Shown here: piece after piece, positions 42,615 to 50,744 of the stretch | How positions within the stretch are numbered: the stretch's first letter is position 1 | How the letters are laid out: each line of letters begins with the position of its first letter | Origin: Australimonas brisbanensis | GTDB lineage: Bacteria; Chloroflexota; Dehalococcoidia; Lucifugimonadales; Australimonadaceae | DNA length: 64,000 nucleotides | Assembly (NCBI GenBank): GCA_038147155.1 | Contig: JAYQTA010000003.1 | Coordinates: 186,001-250,000 of the forward strand | Direction of reading: 5' to 3' | Program-made: the position numbers and the translations under genes | Notes under the pieces: generated by a model | The model's input: the letters and a program-made list of their open reading frames with translations, nothing else | What the model was told of the DNA's origin: nothing | The model's database searches: none

Positions 42615-43058
42615 ATGAGCAATAGGGCACTGATGGCGGCGGGGTGGCTCACCACGGCGGTGGTGGCGGTGGCGGTGGTGGTGGGGCTGGCCGCCGGTGG
42701 GTTCGGCGTGGGCATCAGCGCGGCGGAGGCGCAGGCGGCTCAGACCGCTCCGCCAGCGGGGCCGGTGCAGGCGGTGGGGAACCCTGACACGGGTGACACA
42801 TCGACCGTTATCCCTACTCAGGAACCCGGTGCCCAGACGCCTCCCACGGCGGACGCACCTGCCCCGGCGGCTGAGGCCAGTGTGGACGTGTACGACCAGG
42901 CCCCGGCTGATGGCGGGTACGTTGAGTACGAGCACGAGGCGTACGAGCACGATGAGGTTGAACATCACGAGTACGAACACGAAGACGATGAGCATGAGGA
43001 GCACGAGTGGGAGGGCACTCTCGCTCGCCTGTTCGGCGGTGAGCGCCACGACGACTAA
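42615..43058 (+). CDS. Membrane-tethered protein with His/Glu/Tyr-rich tail
   Basis: The 147 residues start at the ATG at 42615; the GTG three bases before is an alternative. One hydrophobic helix (about 10-34) may be a signal anchor, followed by a Pro/Thr/Ala linker. The tail at 102-134 holds 7 His, 14 Glu, 3 Asp and 4 Tyr within 33 residues in YEHE-like steps. Such a segment should bind transition metals or act as a charged ligand surface outside the membrane. It heads the operon with ApbE and a haem membrane protein. I recognise no family. Confidence 0.65.
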   Translation: MSNRALMAAGWLTTAVVAVAVVVGLAAGGFGVGISAAEAQAAQTAPPAGPVQAVGNPDTGDTSTVIPTQEPGAQTPPTADAPAPAAEASVDVYDQAPADGGYVEYEHEAYEHDEVEHHEYEHEDDEHEEHEWEGTLARLFGGERHDD

Positions 43059-43088
43059 CCCAGTACGGGACGCGTGAGGAGGGGGCAC

Positions 43089-43418
43089 ATGCCTCGCAAT
43101 CGTGACTACACCAAACTGCGGGTGGGCCTGGCCATCGCCACGGTGATGGGCGTGGGCGGCACCTATGCGGGCATCGCCGCTGCGGACGCGGATCCGGCGA
43201 TGGAGGCGGCCACCAGCGCCGCACCGGTGGCCCTGCATGCGGTGCAGAGCGCCCCCGCGCCCACCGCGACTCCCGCTCCCTCGAGCCCGGTCGCGAGCGG
43301 ACAGGGCAGCCTGAGCGCCCCCGCACCAACCCCGACGCCTGGCCCCACGGCCACCCCCACCCCTGCGCCGCGCCAGACCACCACGGTGCGCCCGCGCACC
43401 CGTACGCGTGCCTCGTGA
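43089..43418 (+). CDS. Exported Pro/Thr-rich small protein
   Basis: This 109-residue protein starts at the ATG at 43089 preceded by AGGAGGGGG. Residues 1-8 are basic, then a hydrophobic signal (LRVGLAIATVMGVGGTYAGIA) is followed by an Ala/Pro/Thr/Ser-rich tail with repeats of APTPTP and a basic end (RPRTRTRAS). It seems unstructured, perhaps a surface spacer or a glycosylated tail. It shares a GTGA overlap with apbE. No function known. Confidence 0.55.
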   Translation: MPRNRDYTKLRVGLAIATVMGVGGTYAGIAAADADPAMEAATSAAPVALHAVQSAPAPTATPAPSSPVASGQGSLSAPAPTPTPGPTATPTPAPRQTTTVRPRTRTRAS

Positions 43419-44386
43419 GCACCTCCACGCTGACCGAGCACCGGCTCGCCTTCCGTGCCATGGGCACCGAGGTGCTGGCGCTGGTGGCAACCGGGGTCGA
43501 TGCGTCCACGGCCATCGGCGCGCTGGAGGCGGTGCGTGTCGAGTTCACGGCGCAGGAGGCGCGCTTCTCCCGCTTCATCGCTGACTCGGAGCTGTGCCGC
43601 CTGAACCGCGCCGGGGGAACGGACGCTCCGTCCGCCGAACTGTGGGAGGTGCTGACCCGTGCCCGCGAATGGTGGGCGTGGAGCGGCGGCCTGTTCGACC
43701 CCACCGTGCTGGGGGCGTTGGAGGCGGCGGGGTACGACCGCACCTTCAGCGACCTGCCGGCCACCGTCAGCCCCGGTGCGCCCTCGCACCCCGTCGCGGA
43801 CTTCGGCGACGTGCGCCTGAGCGAGAGCGGCGGTGCGCGCTCGGTGGTGCTGCCCCCTGGCGTGCGGCTGGACCTGGGCGGGCTGGTGAAGGGTTGGACC
43901 GCCGATCGCGCCGGGCGACTGCTGGCGGGCTTCGACGGCTTCCTGGTGGACGCGGGGGGCGACGTGGTTGCGGGCGGGGTCAGCGCCGACGGTGATGGCT
44001 GGTGCGTGGCGCTGGAGGACCCGGCTTTCCCCGGTGTGGACCGGTGGGGGGTCTGGCTCCAGGGTGGAGCCGTCGCCACCTCCGGCACCTACCGTCGCCA
44101 CTGGGCGCTCGCGAACGGCGGATTGGCCCACCACCTCATCGACCCGCGCACCGGCGCACCATCGACCAGCGCCCTGGCCGCGGTCACGGTGACCGCCTCC
44201 AGCGCCGAGGCCGCCGAGGTGGCGGCCAAGACGGCGCTGCTGGCGGGCGGGGCCGGTGCGCTGGACGTGCTGGCTCGGCTGCCAGGGGCCGAGGGGCTGG
44301 CGTATGAGCAGGATGGGACGTTCCGGGCCAGCGGCGGCTGGCGGATGCTGCCATTGGGGATGCAGGTGGAGGTGGTGCCAGCATGA
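43415..44386 (+). CDS. apbE: FAD:protein FMN transferase (ApbE)
   Basis: This 323-residue ApbE-family protein attaches FMN to Thr/Ser of target proteins. It has AMGTEVLAL near the start, EARFSRFIADSELCRLNRAGG, DLGGLVKGWTADRAG and the metal/FAD motif LVDAGGDVVAGG, followed by ATSGTYRRHW and HHLIDPRTGAP. All conserved sites are there. No signal lipobox is visible, unlike many ApbE proteins. A target with the flavinylation motif was not found among its neighbours. It lies between an exported small protein and the ferric-reductase-like protein. Confidence 0.93.
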   Translation: MSTSTLTEHRLAFRAMGTEVLALVATGVDASTAIGALEAVRVEFTAQEARFSRFIADSELCRLNRAGGTDAPSAELWEVLTRAREWWAWSGGLFDPTVLGALEAAGYDRTFSDLPATVSPGAPSHPVADFGDVRLSESGGARSVVLPPGVRLDLGGLVKGWTADRAGRLLAGFDGFLVDAGGDVVAGGVSADGDGWCVALEDPAFPGVDRWGVWLQGGAVATSGTYRRHWALANGGLAHHLIDPRTGAPSTSALAAVTVTASSAEAAEVAAKTALLAGGAGALDVLARLPGAEGLAYEQDGTFRASGGWRMLPLGMQVEVVPA

Positions 44387-45084
44387 GACTCACCCTTGTC
44401 GTGGTAGCCCTGTCGGCGCTGGTGGCCTACGCCGGTTCGGTGTGGGTGGATGTGAACGCCGCCGAGACCAGCGGGCGCAGCACCTGGTTCCTGATGCGCG
44501 CCTCTGGCCTGGGCGCCTACGCGCTGCTGGCCCTCTCCACCATCTGGGGGCTGCTGACCAGTTCGCGGCTGCTGATGAAGTGGGTGAACCTGCCGCTGGC
44601 CGCCGAGTTGCACCAGATGCTGAGCCTGCTGGGGCTGGTCCTCACGGCCTTCCACGGGTGGGTGCTCTTGTTCGACGTGGAGTACGGTTTCACCCTCACC
44701 ACGCTGTTGGTGCCCTTCGCATCACCCTTCCGGCCCATCGCTGTGGGCGCGGGCGTCATCGCCGCCTACCTCATGGCGCTGCTGGCGCTCACCTCCTCGG
44801 TGGGATGGGCGCGCCGGCGCATGGGCCAGCGCACCTGGCGCTGGGTGCACTACAGCGCCTTCGCCGCCTTCGTCCTGGGGTTGGCCCACGGCCTCTTCGC
44901 CGGGAGCGACACCGCGGGCCTGGGCGCGGGGATGCTGTACACCGTGAGCGGTGGGCTGGTGCTCTTCCTCACCTACGTGCGGATCCTGGGCGGGCGTTAC
45001 GTCCCCCAGCGCAAGGCCCCGCCCGTGCACCCGCGCGCAGGCGCGGCGGGAACCGTCCCGCCCGCTCCGGCGTCCAACGGGTAG
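44383..45084 (+). CDS. Ferric-reductase-like transmembrane haem protein
   Basis: This 233-residue protein has six predicted helices. Histidines in AELHQMLSLLG, AFHGWVLLF, WVHYSAFAAF and LAHGLFAGSD sit in helices in the way of bis-haem ligands of ferric reductase-like domains (PF01794). The soluble tail (VPQRKAPPVHP) is short and carries no flavin or NADPH domain. It thus differs from full ferric reductases and may take electrons from a flavoprotein partner. ATGA overlap with apbE supports a joint complex. Confidence 0.85.
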   Translation: MRLTLVVVALSALVAYAGSVWVDVNAAETSGRSTWFLMRASGLGAYALLALSTIWGLLTSSRLLMKWVNLPLAAELHQMLSLLGLVLTAFHGWVLLFDVEYGFTLTTLLVPFASPFRPIAVGAGVIAAYLMALLALTSSVGWARRRMGQRTWRWVHYSAFAAFVLGLAHGLFAGSDTAGLGAGMLYTVSGGLVLFLTYVRILGGRYVPQRKAPPVHPRAGAAGTVPPAPASNG

Positions 45085-45110
45085 GCGCGCCCCGCGCCGT
45101 GAGGTGCGCC

Positions 45111-45524
45111 ATGCGCGTGTTCCTGTTCAGTTCCCTTGCCCTCCTGGCGCTGGCGCTGGCCGCCTGCGGGCCCGGCGCCGTTCCGGCGGCGACACCCACG
45201 CCGCTGCCGGGCGAGCGGTACGCGGTTGATGCGCCGATAGACGAGGCGCAGGTGGTGCGCACCGGCGAGGGGTGGGCGGTGCGGGTGGTGAGTGGACTGC
45301 CCTCCGGCTGCGCGCGCTACGTCGGGTACCAGATGGACGCTGCGCGCCTGGAGACGTCGCGACTGGTGCGCCTGCGCATCACCAACTCGCTCCCCACGGG
45401 CGAGGTGGCCTGCACGGCGATCTACGGCATGGTGGAGGCGCTCTACCCGCTGCCCCTGACCCTCACCCCCGGCACCCCCGTGACGGTGGAAGTGAACGGG
45501 ACGCGGGTGGTCTTCACTCCCTAG
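45111..45524 (+). CDS. Small lipoprotein
   Basis: The 137 residues start at the ATG at 45111 with GAGGTGCGCC upstream. The signal ends in a lipobox LALAAC (Cys19 region). The mature part has three or four beta strands (EAQVVRTGEGWAVRVVSG, RLVRLRITNSL, TPVTVEVNGTRVVFTP) and two Cys (SGCARY, VACTAIYG) that may pair. It is the last gene of the apbE operon, anchored outside the cytoplasmic membrane. Function unknown. Confidence 0.65.
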   Translation: MRVFLFSSLALLALALAACGPGAVPAATPTPLPGERYAVDAPIDEAQVVRTGEGWAVRVVSGLPSGCARYVGYQMDAARLETSRLVRLRITNSLPTGEVACTAIYGMVEALYPLPLTLTPGTPVTVEVNGTRVVFTP

Positions 45525-45580
45525 CCGCAGTGAGCCCGCTTGGGGCGGGGAGGGTGCATCCCGCATAATGGGGTCACCCC

Positions 45581-47211
45581 ATGCTCTTCGCCCAGAACGT
45601 CTCCAAGTCATTCGGCGCCTTCGATCTCTTCGCGGGCGTCTCCTTCACCATCGCCGACGGCGAGCGGGTGGCCCTGGCCGGGCACAACGGCGCGGGCAAG
45701 ACCACGCTGCTGCGGATGCTGGCAGGGGAGGACAACCCGTCCTCCGGCAGCGCCGGGCATCGTGGCGGGGAGGTGGGCTACCTGAAACAGGAGAGCGGGG
45801 CCGACCCGGACACCCCCCTGGAGCGCGAGCTGTGGAAGGCGTTCCCCGAGATCGTGGCGATGGACGCACGCCTGCACGAGCTGGACGGGCTCCTGGCGGC
45901 GGCGCCCCCCGACGCGGCTGCCCTGGCGGCCGAGCAGGCGGAGCTGTTCCAGCGGTTCGACGATGCGGGCGGGCATGAGGTGGCCACGCGGGTGGACCGG
46001 GTGCTGCGCGGGCTCGGCTTCACCACCGCGGACCGAGCCAAGGCGTGCGGCGACTTCTCCGGCGGCTGGCGCATGCGCATCGCGCTGGCCAAGGCGCTGG
46101 TGCGCCAGCCTGCCCACCTGCTGCTGGACGAGCCCACCAACCATCTGGATGCCCGAGCCCGTGACTGGCTGGCCCGTGAGCTCACCGGCTACACCGGCAC
46201 CCTGGTGCTGGTGACCCACGATGGCGCATTCCTGGACAAGGTGGTGAGGCGCGTGCTGGAGGTGAGCGCAGGCGGGGTCACCTCCTACACGGGGAACTAC
46301 ACCAAGTACCTGGCCCAGCGTGAGGCCAAGCGCAAGCAGGAGGAGCAGGCCGCCGCCCGCCAGGAGCGGGAATTGGCCCGCCAGCAGGAATTCATCGACC
46401 GCTTCCGCGCCAAGGCCACCAAGGCCACCCAGGTGCAGAGCCGGCAGAAGCAGCTGGCCAAGGTGGCGCGCCTGGAGCGCCCGCGCGAGGAGCAGGGCGC
46501 ACGCTTCACCATCGCCGCCAAGGGCCGGGTGGAGCAGAAGGTGCTCACCCTGGCCAAGGTCTCCCACTCCTATGACGGCGATGCGCTGGTGCTGCTGGAC
46601 GTGAGCCTGGTGGTGGAGCGGGGTCAGAAGATCGTGCTGGTGGGCCCCAACGGGGGCGGCAAGTCCACCCTGCTGCGCATCGCGGCGGGCCAGACCCAAC
46701 CCATGGAGGGTGAGGTGGTGTGGGCCGAGCGCGCGGTGCCCGGCTACTACGAGCAGCACCAGGACGAGGCGCTGGACCCCTCCCACACCGTGCTGGAGGA
46801 GGTCACCGCCTCGGCGGGCGGGGCCACCGAGGCGCACGTGCGCACGGTGCTGGGCAAGTTCCTCTTCAAGGGGGACGATGTGTTCAAGCCCGTGGGCGTG
46901 CTCTCCGGCGGGGAGCGCTCACGGGTGGCCCTGGCCAAGTTCCTGCTTCAGCCCACCAACGTGCTGCTGCTGGACGAGCCCACCAACCACCTGGATAGGG
47001 CCACGCGCGAGCCTGATCAAGCTCCCTCGCCTCCTACGACGGCACCATCATCTGCGCGACGCACGATCAGTACATCCTGGATACCGTCGCCACCCACGTC
47101 TACGAGGTGCGCGAGGGGACGTGCGTGAACACGCGCATCGTGGAGCCACCGCCCCCGCCCGCCAAGGCGGGGGTGAAGGGCAAGGGCGCCAAGGCCGGGG
47201 CCCGGCGCTAG
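45581..47211 (+). CDS. ABC-F family ATPase (Uup/EttA-like), with a frameshift near 47010-47030
   Basis: This is a tandem ABC-F ATPase acting on ribosomes. The first cassette has GHNGAGKTT at 35-43, SGGWRMRIALAKAL and LLDEPTNHLD. A basic linker helix (EAKRKQEEQAAARQERELARQ) follows. The second cassette has GPNGGGKST near 355 and LSGGERSRVALAK. After DEPTNHLDRATRE the frame shifts by one base. The other frame then reads LASYDGTIICATHDQYILD and a Lys/Ala tail to the TAG at 47211. One net missing base within 47010-47030 restores about 543 residues. Probably a sequence error. Confidence 0.8.
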
Positions 47212-47222
47212 CCACCCCGCCC

Positions 47223-47242
47223 GGCGCTCGGCGCTAGAGCGC
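47223..47242. terminator. Small hairpin between convergent genes
   Basis: GGCGCT-CGGCGCTAG-AGCGCC lies in the 22-base gap between the ABC-F gene and the BaiN-type gene. Six GC-rich pairs, no T-run. A weak terminator candidate. Confidence 0.3.
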
Positions 47243-48418
47243 CTCGCCCGCTGCGTGGGCTGAGGCCCATGCCCACTGGAAGTTGTACCCGCCCAATTCC
47301 CCCGTCACGTCCACGCACTCACCGATGCAGAACAGCCCCGGCGCGCACGATTCCATGGTGCGTGAGGAGAGCCCCCGCGTGTCCACGCCGCCCACCGTCA
47401 CCTCGGCGGTGCGGTACCCCTCGGTGCCCGCGGGGCGCAGCGTCCACCCGTGGAGCAGCGCGGCGGCCTCCTCCAGCGCCCGGCTCCCCATGCGCCCCAG
47501 CGGCCCGGCGGGCAGGTAGGCGGCGGCGAAGGCCTCGGCGAACCGGCGGGGCAGGGTGCCCGCCAGCGCGTCCCCCAGGCTGACGCGGGGTGCGCGGGAG
47601 CGCGTGCCCTCCAGCCGGGGGACGATGTCCACCCCCGGCGCCAGATCCACGCTGATGGACTGGCCGGGCAGCCAGTGGTTGGAGGCCTGGAGCATGGCGG
47701 GGCCGGAGAGGCCCCGATGGGTGCACAGCAGGTTGTGCCGGTAGGCGCGGCCCCCCACCGTCACGGCGCAGGGCACCGACACCCCCGCCAGGGCCTTGAA
47801 GAATGCGGTCTCGTCGGGCGGGAAGGTGAGGGGCACCAGCCCCGCCCGCGTGGGCACCACCTCCAACCCCTGCTCGCGCGCCACCTCGTAGGCGAAGCCG
47901 GTGCTGCCCATCTTGGGGATGGACAGGCCCCCCGTCGCCAGCACGAGCGCGTCGGCGTGGAACGCACCCGTGCCGGTGCCCACCGTCCACCCGCCCGCCT
48001 CCGGGGCGACGGCGCTGATGTCCATGCTGGTCAGCAGTTCCACCCCCACCGCGGCGCACTCGGCCAGCAGCATGTCCAGCACCGCCTGGGAGGTGCCGTC
48101 ACAGAAGAGCTGGCCCAGCTCCTTCTCGTGGTAGGCGATGGCGTGCGATTCCACCAGGGCGATGAAGTCCGCTGGGGTGAAGCGCGAGAGTGCGGAGATG
48201 GGGAAGTCCGGGTTGGCCGATAGGTAGTGCTCAGCGCTGGCGTTCAGGTTGGTGAAGTTGCAGCGCCCGCCACCAGAGATGATGACCTTGCGCCCCGGCC
48301 GCTCGCCCCGCTCCAGAACCGCGACGCGCCGCCCGCGCCGCCCAGCGGTCAGCGCGCAGAAGAGGCCCGCCGCCCCGCCCCCGGCGATGACGGCGTCGTA
48401 GGTGTGCTGAGGGGGCAT
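47234..48418 (-). CDS. BaiN/HI0933-type flavoprotein
   Basis: This 394-residue FAD-dependent oxidoreductase has AVIAGGGAAGLFCALTAGRRG, the family motif KVIISGGGRCNFTN, a middle VLATGGLSIPKMGSTGFAYEVA and the C-terminal GLFCIGECVDVTGELGGYNFQWAWASG-like end. These place it in the HI0933/BaiN group. Substrates of most members are unknown; BaiN acts on steroid-ring double bonds. The gene is monocistronic, convergent with the ABC-F gene. Start ATG at 48418. Confidence 0.88.
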   Translation of the reverse strand: MPPQHTYDAVIAGGGAAGLFCALTAGRRGRRVAVLERGERPGRKVIISGGGRCNFTNLNASAEHYLSANPDFPISALSRFTPADFIALVESHAIAYHEKELGQLFCDGTSQAVLDMLLAECAAVGVELLTSMDISAVAPEAGGWTVGTGTGAFHADALVLATGGLSIPKMGSTGFAYEVAREQGLEVVPTRAGLVPLTFPPDETAFFKALAGVSVPCAVTVGGRAYRHNLLCTHRGLSGPAMLQASNHWLPGQSISVDLAPGVDIVPRLEGTRSRAPRVSLGDALAGTLPRRFAEAFAAAYLPAGPLGRMGSRALEEAAALLHGWTLRPAGTEGYRTAEVTVGGVDTRGLSSRTMESCAPGLFCIGECVDVTGELGGYNFQWAWASAHAAGEAL

Positions 48419-48505
48419 GCCCGCAGGCTAGGGGAGTGGGGGTGGGCCCGCAAGCGCCGGTTTGGAGTAGACTCGCGCCCATCATCCGGCGGACGGAGGG
48501 GTTCG

Positions 48506-49612
48506 ATGAAGCCAGCGTTCAAGGCGGAGCAGGTGGGCAGTTTCCTGCGCCCCCAGGGGGTGAAGGACGCGCGCGCCGTGCTGGCTGCGGGCAAGGGCAC
48601 GGCCGCCCAGCTGCGCGCGGAAGAAGACGCGGCGATCCTGGCCTGCCTGGCGCACCAGAAGGCCTCGGGCGTGGACGTCTTCTCCGACGGTGAGTTCCGC
48701 CGCAACGGCTTCCAGAACGACTTCATCGACTCGGTGGAGGGCTATGAGGCGACGGACACCCCGCTGCGCCGCATCTGGAAGGGCCCTGGCGCTCAGCCCG
48801 ACGCCGAGGCGACCCAGGTGGTGGTGGCCCAACGGCTGCGCCAGGTGCGCCGCCTCACGGCAGACCAGACGGCGTTCCTGAAACAGCACGCGCCGGGGCC
48901 ATTCAAGATGACCGTCCCCTCGCCCAACCAGTTCCCCGCGCTGGGCTACCTGCCGGGCCTGACCGACAGGTTCTACCCCATGCGGGAGGACCTGCTGACC
49001 CACATCACGCAGATTATCCGTGAAGAGGTGACGGCGCTGGCGGACGAGGGCGTCACCTACATCCAGGTGGACGCCCCGCGCTACTCCTACTTCGTGGACC
49101 CGGAGTGGCGCGAGTACCTGCGGAGCATGGGCCAGGACCCGGACGCGCTGCTCACTGCGGCAGTGGCGGCGGACCGGGCGGTGTTCGACGGCGCGCGTCG
49201 TGAGGGCATCACCACGGCCTTCCACGTGTGCCGGGGCAACAACCAATCCAAGTGGTACGCCCAGGGCGGCTACGAGCCCATCGCCGAGGAGCTGTTCAAC
49301 GGCCTCAACGTGGACCGGCTGCTGCTGGAGTACGACACCGAGCGTTCCGGCACCTTCGAGCCGCTGCGCCACGTGCCCGATGGCATGGTGGTGGTGCTGG
49401 GCCTCATCAGCACCAAGACCGGCGAACTGGAATCGCGCGATGAGGTGCTGCGGCGCATCGACGAGGCCGCGCGATTCGTGCCCATCGAGCGCCTGGCGCT
49501 GAGCCCCCAGTGCGGCTTCGCGTCCATGCCCGCAGGCAACATGCTGTCCGAGGAGCAGCAGTGGCGGAAGCTGGAGCTGGTGGTGGATGTGGCCCGGCAG
49601 GTGTGGGGCTAG
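48506..49612 (+). CDS. Cobalamin-independent methionine synthase (MetE) C-terminal-type methyltransferase
   Basis: This 368-residue protein equals only the C-terminal barrel of MetE. Zinc ligands are present: His240 and Cys242 in FHVCRGN, Glu275 in LLLEYDTE and Cys336 in SPQCGFAS. VGSFLRP starts the fold and FKMTVPSPNQF is the substrate loop. Without the N-terminal half it is one of the short MetE homologues, which may methylate other thiols or use another donor. A TAGACT box (48468-48473) and GGAGGGG precede the ATG. Its stop shares a CTAG with the next gene. Confidence 0.85.
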   Translation: MKPAFKAEQVGSFLRPQGVKDARAVLAAGKGTAAQLRAEEDAAILACLAHQKASGVDVFSDGEFRRNGFQNDFIDSVEGYEATDTPLRRIWKGPGAQPDAEATQVVVAQRLRQVRRLTADQTAFLKQHAPGPFKMTVPSPNQFPALGYLPGLTDRFYPMREDLLTHITQIIREEVTALADEGVTYIQVDAPRYSYFVDPEWREYLRSMGQDPDALLTAAVAADRAVFDGARREGITTAFHVCRGNNQSKWYAQGGYEPIAEELFNGLNVDRLLLEYDTERSGTFEPLRHVPDGMVVVLGLISTKTGELESRDEVLRRIDEAARFVPIERLALSPQCGFASMPAGNMLSEEQQWRKLELVVDVARQVWG

Positions 49613-50688
49613 TAGCCCCGCTCCCAGTCGATGACGTTCACCAACGGCTCCCCGGCCACGAACCGGCGCAGGTTGTCGCGGAACAGGTCCATGGCGAACA
49701 TGTGCGAGACGTCGGACTTGAAGCCGATGTGCGGGGTGAGCACCACGTTGGGCTGGGCCAGCAACTCCGGGTTGGGGGGCTGCCCGTCCTCCTCGCCGGT
49801 GTAGACGTCCATGTAGGCGCCGGCCACGTGGCCGGAGGCCAGCGCGGCGATGAGCGCGGGCTCGTGGATGATCTCGCCGCGGGCGATGTTCATGATGATG
49901 ACGCCCTGCTTGCAGGCGGCCAGGGCCGTCTCGTCCAGCAGGTTCTCCGTCTCCCTGGTCAGCGGCGCGCACACGCCCACGAAGTCGCACTGGGCCAGCA
50001 TCTGGTGCAGTTCGCTGGCGGGGAACACCTCGTCCACCCTGTCCTCGCCGGGGCCGCGCTGGGCTGCGGAGCGCTTGGAGCCCAGCACCCGCATCCCCAG
50101 CCCCTTGCCGATGCGCGCCAGGTGCTGGCCGATGCCGCCCAGGCCGATGACGCCCAGCGTCTTGCCGCTGATCATCTTGGGCATGTAGGCGCGCGGGTCG
50201 AAGGCCTGCGCCCCCGTCTGGCGCACCGCCGTGGGGATGGCCTTGGCCAGGGCCATGCCGCCCGCCATGGCCAGCTCCGCGATGGGCAGCGCGGCGGTGT
50301 GCCCGCGCGAGGAGGTGACAGGGATGTGCGAGCCCCAGAACTCCGAGGGGCGGATGGTGGAGACGCCCGCCATGGTGAAGTGCGCCCAGCGCAGGTTGGG
50401 CATGCGCCGGATCAGGTCGGCGGGGTGCACCGCGCCGGAGTAGAGCACCTGGGCCTGCGCCAGCGCCTTGGCCGTCACCTCGGCGGGCGGGGCGGGCACC
50501 GGCTCGGTGGTGCGCTCGAAGCGGCGCAGCTGCTCCTCCGGGAAGGTCTTGGCCAGCTCATCCCGCACCCCGCGCCAGATGCCCGTGGCCCGGATGCGTC
50601 CGGGGGCCACGGCCTCGATGCGGTCCAGGTCCGCCTGGGGCACGTCGCGCAGGACGACGACGTTGATGACTTCGTTGGTCGCGGGCAT
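49609..50688 (-). CDS. D-2-hydroxyacid dehydrogenase (paralogue 1 of a tandem pair)
   Basis: This 359-residue NAD(P)-dependent dehydrogenase starts at the ATG at 50688 with AAGGAGGCCCCC upstream. It has GVIGLGGIGQHLARIGKGLG, the arginine motif IMNIARGEIIHEPAL and the histidine motif VVLTPHIGFKSD. The end NVIDWERGY almost equals that of the neighbour (NLVEWERGY), so the two arose by duplication. Both lie in the same orientation with a 56-base gap. Possible substrates are 2-hydroxyacids or phosphonate-like compounds. Confidence 0.86.
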   Translation of the reverse strand: MPATNEVINVVVLRDVPQADLDRIEAVAPGRIRATGIWRGVRDELAKTFPEEQLRRFERTTEPVPAPPAEVTAKALAQAQVLYSGAVHPADLIRRMPNLRWAHFTMAGVSTIRPSEFWGSHIPVTSSRGHTAALPIAELAMAGGMALAKAIPTAVRQTGAQAFDPRAYMPKMISGKTLGVIGLGGIGQHLARIGKGLGMRVLGSKRSAAQRGPGEDRVDEVFPASELHQMLAQCDFVGVCAPLTRETENLLDETALAACKQGVIIMNIARGEIIHEPALIAALASGHVAGAYMDVYTGEEDGQPPNPELLAQPNVVLTPHIGFKSDVSHMFAMDLFRDNLRRFVAGEPLVNVIDWERGY

Positions 50689-50744
50689 GGGGGCCTCCTT
50701 GGTTTCAGGGGGTGCTGGGGGTTCAGGGCGTGCTGGGACGCGGG

